Below are positions 32,882-42,107 of a DNA stretch of 64,000 nt, piece by piece. The translations under genes were made by a program, and so were the position numbers. The stretch is from Bacillota bacterium. Lineage in GTDB: Bacteria > Bacillota > Clostridia > Oscillospirales > Acutalibacteraceae. The stretch's first letter is position 1; each line of letters begins with the position of its first letter. Under the pieces are notes generated by a model, which worked only from the letters and a program-made list of their open reading frames with translations, ran no database searches and had not been told where the DNA came from. The stretch spans positions 1 through 64,000 of the forward strand of contig JAEWDK010000024.1 in assembly GCA_023390175.1 (NCBI GenBank), read 5' to 3'.

Positions 32882-34117
32882 TTGACTACCAATCGCATTG
32901 AGCTTCTTGCGCCTGCGGGCGATATGGAGCGCCTGAACGCGGCAATCCGCTTTGGCGCCGACGCAGTTTACCTTGCCGGGCAGGAATTTGGCATGAGAAC
33001 CGCATCGTCCAATTTCAGCATGGATGAGCTGAAAAAAGCCGTCGCGCTCGCACATGACAAAGGCGTAAGGGTACACCTGACCTGCAACACCATACCGCAC
33101 AACGACGAGCTTGACCGGCTGCCGGATTTTTTGCAGTCCGCGCAGGGAGCCGGAGTTGACGCGTTTATCATTGCTGATTTCGGCGTGCTGGCAATGGCTA
33201 AAAAATACGCACCGAAGGTGGATATCCACATTTCCACACAGGCCGGCGTTACCAGCTATGCTTCGGCCAATGCATTTTATGAAATGGGCGCGGCGCGCGT
33301 AGTGCTTGCCCGGGAGCTTAACCTTGATGAAATTGCGGAGCTCCGCGCCAAAACGCCGAAAGAACTGGAAATTGAAGCTTTCGTGCACGGCGCGATGTGT
33401 GTTTCCTTTTCCGGCCGCTGCCTGCTTTCCAGCTATCTGACGGGCCGCGACGCCAACCGCGGGGACTGTGCGCAGCCCTGCCGCTGGGAGTATGCTTTGA
33501 TGGAGTCCAAACGGCCCGGGCAGTACATGCCGATTTCCGAAGATAAGTCCGGCACTTATATCTTAAATTCCAAGGATATGTGTATGATTGAACACATTGC
33601 GGAACTGGCAAACGCCGGTGTGACCAGCCTGAAAATTGAAGGCCGTGCAAAATCGGCTTACTATGTTTCGGTTACCACGAACGCGTATCGCTGTGCCATC
33701 AATGAATACCTGCAAAATCCACAGGGGAAAGTTTCACCGTGGATTGTGCAGGAGCTGGACAAAATCAGCCACAGGGAGTACAGCACGGGTTTTTATTTTG
33801 GAACCGAACCGGGGCAGGTATATTCGAACGGCGGCTATGTGCGCGACTATGATGTCATCGCCGTGTGTGAAAGTTATAAGGATGGCGTCGCGGTGCTTTC
33901 CCAGCGCAACCGCTTTTTTAAAGGCGATACTGCAGACGTGCTCGAAGCCGGGAACCAGCCGTATTTCGTTTCTCTGAATGATATCTATGATAAGGATTGG
34001 AATCCGATTGACAGTGCTCCGCACGCAATGATGACCGTATTGCTGAAAACCGACCATCCGATTGAAAAGGGTGCCATCCTTCGGAAGGAGCGCTGCGCAT
34101 CCGGTGCGGCAGAATAA
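32882..34117 (+). CDS. U32 family peptidase / tRNA hydroxylation-type protein
   Basis: A 411-residue protein with the U32 signature: N-terminal ELLAPAGDMERLNAAIRFGADAV..., and EAFVHGAMCVSFSGRCLLSSY with DANRGDCAQPCRWEY carrying the conserved cysteines. Annotated as collagenase-like peptidases, several characterised relatives (TrhP/RlhA) instead hydroxylate tRNA or rRNA bases through an iron-sulfur cluster bound by those cysteines, and I favour that reading. The start is a TTG at 32882 behind GGAGGAG. It follows mltG by 21 bp. Confidence 0.88.
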   Translation: MTTNRIELLAPAGDMERLNAAIRFGADAVYLAGQEFGMRTASSNFSMDELKKAVALAHDKGVRVHLTCNTIPHNDELDRLPDFLQSAQGAGVDAFIIADFGVLAMAKKYAPKVDIHISTQAGVTSYASANAFYEMGAARVVLARELNLDEIAELRAKTPKELEIEAFVHGAMCVSFSGRCLLSSYLTGRDANRGDCAQPCRWEYALMESKRPGQYMPISEDKSGTYILNSKDMCMIEHIAELANAGVTSLKIEGRAKSAYYVSVTTNAYRCAINEYLQNPQGKVSPWIVQELDKISHREYSTGFYFGTEPGQVYSNGGYVRDYDVIAVCESYKDGVAVLSQRNRFFKGDTADVLEAGNQPYFVSLNDIYDKDWNPIDSAPHAMMTVLLKTDHPIEKGAILRKERCASGAAE

Positions 34118-34164
34118 AAATCAGCCGTACAGTTTTCCATGCATTGGAAAAATAATTCATGTTT

Positions 34165-34207
34165 AAATCCCTTCGTTTTGGAAATAATACCCAATACGGA
34201 GGGATTT
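34165..34207 (+). promoter_or_regulatory. Hairpin sequestering the ribosome site of the PBP gene
   Basis: AAATCCCTTCG (34165-34175) pairs with CGGAGGGATTT (34197-34207), 11 bp with one G-T, and the right arm contains the GGAGGGA ribosome site two bases before the ATG. This could limit translation unless the upstream ribosome or another factor opens it. Confidence 0.5.
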
Positions 34208-34208
34208 T

Positions 34209-35810
34209 ATGATGGGAAAAAGAACAGCTATATTTTTTGGAATTTTCATGCTGAGCATGTTTGTGTCCATTCTAAGTCTTTACAGCGTTTCCAGCGGCGC
34301 ACAGCTTGCGCAGACTGCTGCAAACCAAAGCAGCTACAAGCTGGTGATAGGCAACACCCGGGGAACAATTTATGACTGCAACAAAGTTGCTTTGACCGGT
34401 GCGGGCAGTGATATTATGGCAGCCATAGCTCCAAGTGTGGAGGGGGCCGCTGCGCTCAGCAAGGTATTGCCCGCAAAGACGATGGAAAGCGTTTACCCCG
34501 CGCTGACCGCCGGGAAACCGTTTGCCATTAAGCTCCCCCAGGGCATCACCGCACCCGGCATTGATGTATTTAAGCTGCAAAAACGGTATTCGGACACGCA
34601 GATTGCCGCGCATATCATTGGGTATCTCGACGGCAGCGGCGCGGGAGCGGCAGGCATTGAAAAATTTTTCAATCACCAGCTTACCGAAAATCAGGGTCAG
34701 ATTTCCGTCACTTATAAGGTGGATGCTTTAAACCGCGTTTTGGGCGGTGAAGACAAGAAAATCAGCAATACCGCCTACCTTCAAAATAAGGGGGTGGTTC
34801 TGACCATTGACAAAAATATTCAGGAAATTGCCGAGCAGGCCGCGAAAAAACACCTGAAACAGGCCGCGGTGGTTATTACCGAAGTCCCTTCCTGTAAAAT
34901 CCGCGCCATGGTCAGTCTGCCTGATTATTCACCGAATGACGTTGCCTCCGCGCTGAAAGGCGAGGGTTCACCGCTTTTGAACCGATGCCTCGCGGCTTAC
35001 AATGTGGGTTCGGTCTTTAAGCTCGTTTCAGCGTCTGCTGCGCTGGAATACGGTATTTCGCCGGACACCGAATATACGTGCACCGGTGCAATCGATGTTT
35101 CCGGCGGGCTGTTCCACTGCTTCAATTCCGAAAGCCACGGGAAGGAAAATATGCTCCAGGCAGTCGCACAGTCCTGCAACGTTTACTTTATCAACCTGAT
35201 GCAGCAGGTGCCGCAGCCGCAGTTCCTGCTTATGGCGCAGAGCATGGGTTACGGGCGTTCCTTCGAAATCGCGCCGGGGTTTTCTTCTTCTGCGGGCAAT
35301 CTTCCCACTTTGCAGAGCCTGAAGATTCCCAGGGCACTTGCGAACTTTTCATTTGGGCAGGGCGACCTGACCGCAACACCGCTGCAGATTGCCGCCATGG
35401 TGAATGTAATCGCCAGCGGCGGATATTTTACCCAGCCTTATCTTTATGAGGGCATTGTGGATGAAAACCTGAATTATACCGCAAAAGCGTCCAAGCAGAA
35501 AAGCACCCAGGTCATTACCGACAATACGGCAAAGCTGATTCAGCAGTTTATGAAGGCGTCCATTGATACGGGTACCAGTAAAAAAGGCAAACCTACGAAC
35601 GGCGAGGCGGGGGCAAAAACGGCAACCGCGCAGACCGGGCGGTATATCAACGGTGTCGAATCTGTGGAATCGTGGTTTTCCGGCTTTTATCCGTACGACA
35701 GCCCTAAATACGTTATCACAGTGTTTGCGGAAGGCGGCACGGGTGGCGGTGCTACCTGCGGCCCGGTATTTAAGGAGATCGCCGATGAGATTTACGCCAA
35801 AATCCAGTGA
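34209..35810 (+). CDS. Class B penicillin-binding protein (transpeptidase)
   Basis: Cross-links peptidoglycan at the outer membrane face. A signal-anchor (FFGIFMLSMFVSILSLYSV) is followed by a dimerisation region. The transpeptidase domain has SVFK (active serine, about residue 272), SCN near residue 325 and KTATAQTG near residue 465 in place of the usual KTGTA. This is the PBP2/SpoVD-like class; at 533 residues and without PASTA domains it resembles the elongation or PbpA type more than SpoVD. Last gene of the run that contains mltG, so both wall synthesis and strand cutting are in one unit. An RBS-masking hairpin precedes it. Confidence 0.92.
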   Translation: MMGKRTAIFFGIFMLSMFVSILSLYSVSSGAQLAQTAANQSSYKLVIGNTRGTIYDCNKVALTGAGSDIMAAIAPSVEGAAALSKVLPAKTMESVYPALTAGKPFAIKLPQGITAPGIDVFKLQKRYSDTQIAAHIIGYLDGSGAGAAGIEKFFNHQLTENQGQISVTYKVDALNRVLGGEDKKISNTAYLQNKGVVLTIDKNIQEIAEQAAKKHLKQAAVVITEVPSCKIRAMVSLPDYSPNDVASALKGEGSPLLNRCLAAYNVGSVFKLVSASAALEYGISPDTEYTCTGAIDVSGGLFHCFNSESHGKENMLQAVAQSCNVYFINLMQQVPQPQFLLMAQSMGYGRSFEIAPGFSSSAGNLPTLQSLKIPRALANFSFGQGDLTATPLQIAAMVNVIASGGYFTQPYLYEGIVDENLNYTAKASKQKSTQVITDNTAKLIQQFMKASIDTGTSKKGKPTNGEAGAKTATAQTGRYINGVESVESWFSGFYPYDSPKYVITVFAEGGTGGGATCGPVFKEIADEIYAKIQ

Positions 35811-35826
35811 GCCGTCACAATTAAGA

Positions 35827-35855
35827 TTGACAAGTCTTGTAAATCAGTTTATAAT
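35827..35855 (+). promoter_or_regulatory. alaS operon promoter
   Basis: TTGACA (35827-35832) and TATAAT (35850-35855) with a 17-bp spacer, both perfect. A small TGCCC/GGGCA hairpin (35869-35889) starts the transcript. Confidence 0.85.
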
Positions 35856-35904
35856 CATGAGGAAATTAAATGTGCCCTTTCGGGGCACTTAAAAGGCAAT
35901 AAAG

Positions 35905-36130
35905 GGCAGAATTGGGTCGGGCAGTGCAAAAGAGAGGAAATCCACGGCTGAAAGATTTCCGCATCCGCCGGCGCAAAAGCCAACCCTTGGGAACTCATAA
36001 GTTTTCCGGCCCTGCGGCGATGAGCCGCGGCGTTTCCCGCGTTAAGGGAATTCGAGCGGCGCATTTGCGCAATTTGGGTGGTACCACGGATTTCTCCGTC
36101 CCATGTTGGATGGTGAAGTCTATTTTTTTT
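35905..36130 (+). ncRNA. T-box leader (alanyl-tRNA responsive) of alaS
   Basis: Riboswitch that reads uncharged tRNA. The conserved antiterminator bulge sequence GGGTGGTACCACGG is at 36076-36089. Upstream is a stem I with AGAGAG and a hairpin of GGAAATC/GATTTCC enclosing GGCTGAAA, and basal pairing GGGT..GGGC with GCCAACCC. A competing terminator helix (GGATTTC with GAAGTCT) ends in eight T at 36123-36130. The specifier codon is presumed alanine from the downstream gene; GCC or GCA triplets lie in the right area but I cannot fix which. Confidence 0.88.
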
Positions 36131-36140
36131 GCCGTTTGTA

Positions 36141-36235
36141 AGAACCTGTTCTCACAGTATTCCTGCGCTTTTCGCCTTGCTTGGCAAAAAAATCGCTTGC
36201 CAATTCGGTGTTTTACACTTATGAGAACAGGTTCT
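36141..36235. repeat. MITE-like inverted-repeat insertion between the T-box and alaS
   Basis: A 95-bp segment bounded by perfect 14-bp inverted repeats (AGAACCTGTTCTCA and its complement). The 10-bp sequence TTTGCCGTTT occurs on both sides (36128-36137 and 36242-36251), like a target duplication a few bases outside the repeats. It contains an inner GGCAA/TTGCC hairpin. It lies after the T-box terminator and before the alaS ribosome site. Confidence 0.6.
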
Positions 36236-36273
36236 GAATTATTTGCCGTTTTAGGCGGAATGGAGTTATTGTA

Positions 36274-38904
36274 ATGGAATGGACAGGATTAAATGAACTG
36301 CGGGAAAAGTATTTATCATTTTTTGAATCAAAGGGGCACTTAAGGCTGCCGAGTTTTTCACTGATTCCGAAGGATGACAACAGCCTGCTGCTGATTAATT
36401 CCGGTATGGCGCCAATGAAAAAATATTTTACCGGCGAGGTAACCCCGCCGCGCAAACGGGTGACCACCTGCCAAAAATGCATCCGTACACCGGACATTGA
36501 GCGTGTCGGTATTACCGCACGCCACGGCACCTATTTTGAAATGCTGGGTAATTTCTCGTTTGGCGATTACTTCAAGCATGAAGCCACCGCATGGGCATGG
36601 GAGTTTTGCACCAAGGTGCTCGAACTGCCCGTGGATAAGCTTTGGGTGACAATTTATACCGATGATGACGAAGCGTTCGAAATTTGGACAAAAGAAGTCG
36701 GCGTTGACGCTTCCCATATTGTGCGCCTTGGCAAAGAGGATAATTTCTGGGAGCATGGCTCAGGCCCCTGCGGCCCCTGCTCCGAAATTTATTTTGACCG
36801 CGGCGAGCAGTACGGCTGCGGTTCCCCAACCTGCGGCGTGGGCTGCGACTGTGACCGCTACGTTGAATTTTGGAACGTGGTGTTCTCCCAGTTCAACAGC
36901 GACGGCAAGGGCAACTACCCGCCGATGGAGCACCCGAATATCGACACAGGCATGGGCCTTGAGCGTCTTGCATGTATTATGCAGGGCGTGGACAATCTGT
37001 TCTTAGTCGATACTGTCCAAAACATTATGAAACATATTTGCCGCATTTCCGGCGTAAAGTACGGTGACGACCCGAAAAAGGATATTTCCCTGCGCGTTAT
37101 TACCGACCATATCCGCAGTACAACCGTCATGATCGGCGACGGTGTAATGCCTTCCAACGAAGGCAGGGGCTACGTATTGCGCCGCTTGCTGCGCCGTGCC
37201 GCACGCCACGGGCGTTTACTCGGAATTGACCGCACCTTCCTTGCGGAAGTGGCGGACACGGTCATTGATGAAAATAAAAATGCATATCCCGAGCTCAATG
37301 AAAAACGTGCCATGATTACCAAGCTCATCAGCGTGGAAGAACAAAGCTTTGCAAAAACCATCGATCAGGGATTGCAGCTTTTAAACACTTATATTGATAA
37401 CGAAGGCAGCAAGGTGTTTTCCGGCGCAGACGCGTTCCGCCTGAATGACACCTACGGCTTTCCGATTGACTTAACCAAAGAAATTGTCGCGGAGCGCGGC
37501 ATGACGGTGGACGAGGATGAATTTCGCCGCCTGATGCTCGAACAGCGTGACCGCGCAAGGGCTGCAAGGAAGAATGCCGGAGCGGATGCGTGGGAAGGCG
37601 AAAGCAACCTTCTTGACGGCATTGCGGAAACGGAGTTCCTCGGCTACAAGCAGTTTGAAGCCGATGCAAAAGTGATCGCCATAGTAAAAGACGGCGAACG
37701 TGTAGAGTTTGCAACAGCGGGCGATGAAATCGTTTTGGTACTTGACAAAACTGCTTTCTATGCCGAAAGCGGCGGTCAAATTGGCGATATCGGTACGATT
37801 GAATCCGCCGATGCGATTTTAAGCGTAAAGAATACGACGAAAAACCACGCCAAAAACTATTTACACCATGCGGTTGTGACTGCCGGTCAAATCAGTGTGG
37901 GTGAAGACGTAAAGGCTTCCATCGATTCCAAAAACCGCCTTGCAATTATGCGCAATCATACTGCGGCTCACCTGCTGCAGGCCGCTTTGCGCAATGTTTT
38001 GGGCAACCATGTGGAACAGGCCGGCCAGCTTGTTAACGAGCAGCATGTGCGCTTTGACTTCACTCATTTCTCTGCCTTGACAAAGGAGGAATTGGCGAAG
38101 GTTGAAACGCTCGTTAACGAAGTGATTCTAAATGGCGTACCGGTTGACTGCCGTGAAATGCCGATTGAGGAAGCGAAAAAGCTCGGCGCAATGGCGCTGT
38201 TCGGTGAAAAGTACGGTAAAGTTGTCCGCGTTGTTTCAGTTCCCGATTTTTCAAAGGAATTCTGCGGCGGCACTCACATCGACAACACCGCAAAAATCGG
38301 TTTATTTAAAATCGTATCTGAAAGCTCCGTGGCAGCCGGCGTGCGCCGCATTGAAGCGGTAACCGGAACAAATGCACTGGATCTTTTCAATCATGCGTTA
38401 AATGAAATCGATGAGACGGCCTCCGTTCTCAAATTAAATAATTCTTCCGAACTTGTGCAGAAAGCCGGCCAGCTTTCCGCTGAAATAAAGGAAAAAGACA
38501 GAACGATTGAAATGCTCAATTCCAAACTGGCTGCGCTGCAAATTGACGGTTTATTCGCAGGCGCGAAAGAAGTGAACGGCGTGAAAATCATTACCGGTAT
38601 ATTTGCCGGTACCGAGCCGAACGCACTGCGCACCATGTGTGACAAGGTGCGTGACCACGCGCCGAACATGGTGGCGGTTTTGGCCGGAACCCTCGACGGT
38701 AAAGCCAATATTGCAGCCTGCGTTGCCAAAGACGCGCTGCAAAAGGGTGTAAACGCCGGGCAGATTGTACGTCAGGTGGCACAACTTGCGGGCGGCAACG
38801 GCGGCGGAAGGGCGGACAGCGCCATGGCCGGAGCAAAGGATTTAAACAAACTGGAGGAAGCTCTTCAGGCTGTTGAAAAAATTGTTGCTAATATGATAAA
38901 ATAA
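36274..38904 (+). CDS. alaS: Alanine-tRNA ligase
   Basis: Charges tRNA-Ala. The class II catalytic core (residues 1-250; KYLSFFESKGH, SLIPKDDNSLLLINSGMAPMK, GMGLERLA), the tRNA-recognition domain, the editing domain (NHTAAHLL near residue 565 and CGGTHIDNT near 664, all zinc ligands present) and the C-terminal Gly-rich oligomerisation domain are intact. 876 residues is full length. It is controlled by the T-box leader, with an inverted-repeat insertion in its leader. It heads an apparent operon running through rnmV. Confidence 0.97.
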   Translation: MEWTGLNELREKYLSFFESKGHLRLPSFSLIPKDDNSLLLINSGMAPMKKYFTGEVTPPRKRVTTCQKCIRTPDIERVGITARHGTYFEMLGNFSFGDYFKHEATAWAWEFCTKVLELPVDKLWVTIYTDDDEAFEIWTKEVGVDASHIVRLGKEDNFWEHGSGPCGPCSEIYFDRGEQYGCGSPTCGVGCDCDRYVEFWNVVFSQFNSDGKGNYPPMEHPNIDTGMGLERLACIMQGVDNLFLVDTVQNIMKHICRISGVKYGDDPKKDISLRVITDHIRSTTVMIGDGVMPSNEGRGYVLRRLLRRAARHGRLLGIDRTFLAEVADTVIDENKNAYPELNEKRAMITKLISVEEQSFAKTIDQGLQLLNTYIDNEGSKVFSGADAFRLNDTYGFPIDLTKEIVAERGMTVDEDEFRRLMLEQRDRARAARKNAGADAWEGESNLLDGIAETEFLGYKQFEADAKVIAIVKDGERVEFATAGDEIVLVLDKTAFYAESGGQIGDIGTIESADAILSVKNTTKNHAKNYLHHAVVTAGQISVGEDVKASIDSKNRLAIMRNHTAAHLLQAALRNVLGNHVEQAGQLVNEQHVRFDFTHFSALTKEELAKVETLVNEVILNGVPVDCREMPIEEAKKLGAMALFGEKYGKVVRVVSVPDFSKEFCGGTHIDNTAKIGLFKIVSESSVAAGVRRIEAVTGTNALDLFNHALNEIDETASVLKLNNSSELVQKAGQLSAEIKEKDRTIEMLNSKLAALQIDGLFAGAKEVNGVKIITGIFAGTEPNALRTMCDKVRDHAPNMVAVLAGTLDGKANIAACVAKDALQKGVNAGQIVRQVAQLAGGNGGGRADSAMAGAKDLNKLEEALQAVEKIVANMIK

Positions 38905-38944
38905 TATTATAATAGCATTGTTGCGTTTGAAAGGAAGTGTCAGT

Positions 38945-39283
38945 TTGGACTGTGTTTTCTGCAAAATTGCGAATGGTGAAATTCCATGCAAAAAAGCCTA
39001 TGAGGACGATAGGGTTCTGGCGTTTTACGACCTGGAACCGCAGGCTCCTGTGCATATTTTGATTATTCCGAAAGAGCACATTCAATCCGTTGAGGAAATC
39101 ACGCCGGAAAACAGCGCGATTGTCGCCCATATATTTGAAGTGGCGGCAAAGCTGGCAAAAGAAAACGGTCTGACAGGCGGATTCCGTGTTGTCAGCAATG
39201 TTGGAAAAGACGGCGGCCAAAGTGTGCCGCACCTTCATTTCCATCTGCTCGGCGGCCGTTCCATGAAGTGGCCTCCCGGCTGA
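38945..39283 (+). CDS. HIT family nucleotide-binding protein
   Basis: A Hint-like purine nucleoside phosphoramidase or nucleotidyl hydrolase of 112 residues. It starts DCVFCKIANGEIP and ends with the histidine triad HLHFHLLGG, the catalytic site. I start it at TTG 38945, which has AAGGAAG at ideal spacing; a longer reading from 38918 lacks a ribosome site and adds residues not seen in the family. It follows alaS by 40 bp, and linkage of HIT proteins to tRNA synthetases is biochemically sensible because Hint proteins hydrolyse aminoacyl-AMP. Confidence 0.92.
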   Translation: MDCVFCKIANGEIPCKKAYEDDRVLAFYDLEPQAPVHILIIPKEHIQSVEEITPENSAIVAHIFEVAAKLAKENGLTGGFRVVSNVGKDGGQSVPHLHFHLLGGRSMKWPPG

Positions 39284-39322
39284 TTTTAAGCAGAGTATTT
39301 AAATCTGAAAGGTCGAATTATT

Positions 39323-39862
39323 ATGGGTGAGTATTATAAAATGACAATTGCCGGCTGCGAACGCGAGCTGCCAATTTGTTCAATCAGCGACAAGCTTGAT
39401 ATTGCAGGCTTTGTCATGCTGGGCGATGTGGAAATTACGGAAAAAACGGCTGCAGCGCTTTTGGCAAAATGCCCGGAGCACGACGTTGTCGTTACCGCTG
39501 AAACAAAGGGAATTCCGCTTTGCTACGAAATGGCGCGTCAGGGCTGCCGCAGGTATATTGTTGCCCGGAAAAGCGTAAAGGCGTACATGCGCAACCCAAT
39601 CCATGTTGAAGTGAAGTCCATCACAACGGACCATGTGCAAAAGCTGTTCCTTGCAGAGGATGATTACAAGGGCTTAAACGGCAAACGCGTTCTGATTGTG
39701 GACGACGTAATCAGCACCGGTGAGTCCCTTGCCGCAATGGAAGACCTTGTAAGGCAGTTTGGCGGCAATATTGTCGGCCGCGCCTGCGTACTTGCCGAGG
39801 GTGACGCAAAGGACAGGGACGATATCATTTATCTCGAGCCACTGCCGCTTTTCTTTAAGTAA
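39323..39862 (+). CDS. Phosphoribosyltransferase family protein (APRT-like)
   Basis: A type I phosphoribosyltransferase of 179 residues with the PRPP-binding loop VLIVDDVISTGES near residue 130. The N-terminal half VVVTAETKGIPLCYEMAR resembles adenine phosphoribosyltransferase, so purine-base salvage or a regulator built on that fold (PurR-like) is likely; the exact base is not certain. It is followed by comEC after 21 bp. Confidence 0.85.
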   Translation: MGEYYKMTIAGCERELPICSISDKLDIAGFVMLGDVEITEKTAAALLAKCPEHDVVVTAETKGIPLCYEMARQGCRRYIVARKSVKAYMRNPIHVEVKSITTDHVQKLFLAEDDYKGLNGKRVLIVDDVISTGESLAAMEDLVRQFGGNIVGRACVLAEGDAKDRDDIIYLEPLPLFFK

Positions 39863-39883
39863 ACACCGTTCGGAGGAATTGTG

Positions 39884-42106
39884 ATGAAGCGACCGCTTGC
39901 GTTAGTAGGTTTTTGTTATCTGCTGACCTTGGCGGCCGCTGTTTTTTTTGGAGCGAAATGGTCAATGCTTTTGGCCTGCTGCTGTCTTGCTGGTTTCCTG
40001 GTTACGCTGTTTTTGCCGAAGATTCGCTCTGTCGGCGTGTTCCCCATAGCGCTGCTGACCATGTCGCTGGCATTCGGCAGCTTTTATGCGGGTGCGCAGT
40101 CTGCCGCACCGTCGCTGGCGCTCGCCGAAAAGGACGCGGTAATTGAAGGCACGGTCTGTGAGCTGCCATATCAGTCCTACAACCGATTTTACTATGTGGT
40201 GCAGGTCAATGACCTTTCACTCCCAAACGCGCCCAAAACGTTCAAGATACGCCTTTCTGCTCAGAATGCGCTCCATGTGGAGCCGTATTCCCACATCAAA
40301 GGTAAAGTGCGCCTGTTCCTGCCGAGCGGCGGGGAGGGGTATTCCTCGCGTTCTTACTATGCGTCGAAAGGAATTGCCCTGTTTGCGTTCCTGTATGAGT
40401 ATGAGAATGTAAAGATTACGCCGCCAACGCAAAAGCCGCCGTATTACTACGCGCTGAGCCTGAGGAGCGCGCTTTTAAAATCCGTGCGTTCCATGCTGCC
40501 GCCGGAGCAGGCAAATTTAATCAACGGGGTGCTGTTCGGCGACCAGACCAGCCTTTCCGCAGAAGTCTCCGCTGACTTCCGAACGATTGGAATTTCGCAT
40601 ATTCTGTCCGTTTCCGGCCTGCACATGGCGACAATGGCGGAACTAATCCTGTTGCTGCTGCTGTTTTTCAAGGTGCCAAAAAAGCTTTCTGCGTTGATTG
40701 CGGCAGGGGGAGTGCTTGGGTTCATGGCAATTACCTGCTTTGTACCCTCCGTCACGCGCAGCGGGGTCATGTGTTTGATTTACCTGTTCGGAATTCTGCT
40801 TTCCCGCAGGCCGGACGCCCTTAATTCGCTTGGCATGGCAGTCCTGCTGATCGGTTTTTCCAACCCGTATGCCGCGGCGGATGTCGGACTTTTGCTTTCG
40901 TTTTTTGCCACGCTCGGATTAATTCTGCTTTCCGGCAAAGTTTCCCAGTATTTAAATGAAAAGTATGATAAAATAAAGAGAATCAGTCCATTGGTGCGCG
41001 GTGTGAACGGAACCCTTGCCACAACGGTCAGCGCGGTGCTTTTTACCCTGCCGATCATCATCATTTCATTCGGCACCGTTTCTTTGATTGCACCCGTTTC
41101 CAATTTGCTGGAGCTTGTACCGTCCACGCTGATGATGAACTTCGCGGCAATCGCCGCCGTAATAAATCTGATTGCGCCGCAGTCGTTTTTGGCAATGCCA
41201 TTTGCCTTAATTTCCGGGCTGCTCGCAAAGTATATGCAATCCTGCGCCCACTGGCTCGCACAGATTCCGTACGCCAGCATTTCCGCTTCCTACGGCTTTG
41301 TATTGATTTGGATTTCCGGCAGCATTTTGCTTGCCGCCGCGACTTTGCTCATCATGAAAACACCTCGCCTTTTTAAGGCGACTGCGTGGCTTTCCGCAAT
41401 TGTGCTCCTTGCCGGTATTTTCTCCTATCAGGTAACCGTGTGCAACGTTACCCGGCTTGCTGTTTTGGATGTGGGCAGCGCCGAATCCATTGTGCTTACA
41501 CGGAACGGGCGCGCGGCGGTGATCGGCTGCGGCGGCTTTTCCTCAAATACAATCAGCCGTTATCTGCGCAGCGAAGGGATTACAAAGCTGGATTACATTC
41601 AGCCGCTTTCCCAAACAAGGGAGGAATCTGTCAACTGTGCGGAGCTGATCGATGCGTTTCATCCCGAGTATCTTATTATGCAGAGCGACGGCAGTATGGA
41701 CGGCTTTTTGAAATCGTCTCTTTCCAATGTGAAAAAACGGGGCACCTATGACGGCTCCGCCTCAGCTTCCTTGTGGGGCAGCACTGCATTAAGCACTGTA
41801 TCTGTGGGGAAAACCAGTGCGGCCCGCATTGTTGTCAATCAGGTCTCCATTTTACTTTTGCCAGGTGGAGCGGAACCTTCCGCACTGCCGCAGGACTGGC
41901 TCCGTTCCGACTTTTTGGTCGCCGACTCCCTGCCGCAGAATACCGCGATGCTTCGGCCGCTCTATACCGTGCTTTCCGTGGATGGCGAAGACCTGCGCCA
42001 AATGGGTTCCAAAGCAAACAGCCTGAACCCAATACCGACCGGCGGCAGCGGAAATATTGTATTGGCAATTAAAAATAATAATACGCTACAGATAAGGAGG
42101 GAATAA
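39884..42106 (+). CDS. comEC: ComEC/Rec2 family DNA-uptake channel with degenerate C-terminal domain
   Basis: Polytopic membrane protein related to the competence channel. Domains in order: N-terminal helices and DUF4131/OB region (to about residue 190), Competence domain (about 200-490, starting VLFGDQTSLSAEVSADFRTIGISHILSVSGLHMA) and a C-terminal beta-lactamase-like region (about 515-740). The latter begins LAVLDVGSAESIVL but lacks the HXHXDH zinc motif, so nuclease activity is probably lost. The ATG at 39884 has GGAGGA upstream. It precedes holA by one base pair. A role in DNA uptake is inferred, and other com genes are not in the window. Confidence 0.88.
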   Translation: MKRPLALVGFCYLLTLAAAVFFGAKWSMLLACCCLAGFLVTLFLPKIRSVGVFPIALLTMSLAFGSFYAGAQSAAPSLALAEKDAVIEGTVCELPYQSYNRFYYVVQVNDLSLPNAPKTFKIRLSAQNALHVEPYSHIKGKVRLFLPSGGEGYSSRSYYASKGIALFAFLYEYENVKITPPTQKPPYYYALSLRSALLKSVRSMLPPEQANLINGVLFGDQTSLSAEVSADFRTIGISHILSVSGLHMATMAELILLLLLFFKVPKKLSALIAAGGVLGFMAITCFVPSVTRSGVMCLIYLFGILLSRRPDALNSLGMAVLLIGFSNPYAAADVGLLLSFFATLGLILLSGKVSQYLNEKYDKIKRISPLVRGVNGTLATTVSAVLFTLPIIIISFGTVSLIAPVSNLLELVPSTLMMNFAAIAAVINLIAPQSFLAMPFALISGLLAKYMQSCAHWLAQIPYASISASYGFVLIWISGSILLAAATLLIMKTPRLFKATAWLSAIVLLAGIFSYQVTVCNVTRLAVLDVGSAESIVLTRNGRAAVIGCGGFSSNTISRYLRSEGITKLDYIQPLSQTREESVNCAELIDAFHPEYLIMQSDGSMDGFLKSSLSNVKKRGTYDGSASASLWGSTALSTVSVGKTSAARIVVNQVSILLLPGGAEPSALPQDWLRSDFLVADSLPQNTAMLRPLYTVLSVDGEDLRQMGSKANSLNPIPTGGSGNIVLAIKNNNTLQIRRE

Positions 42107-42107
42107 C

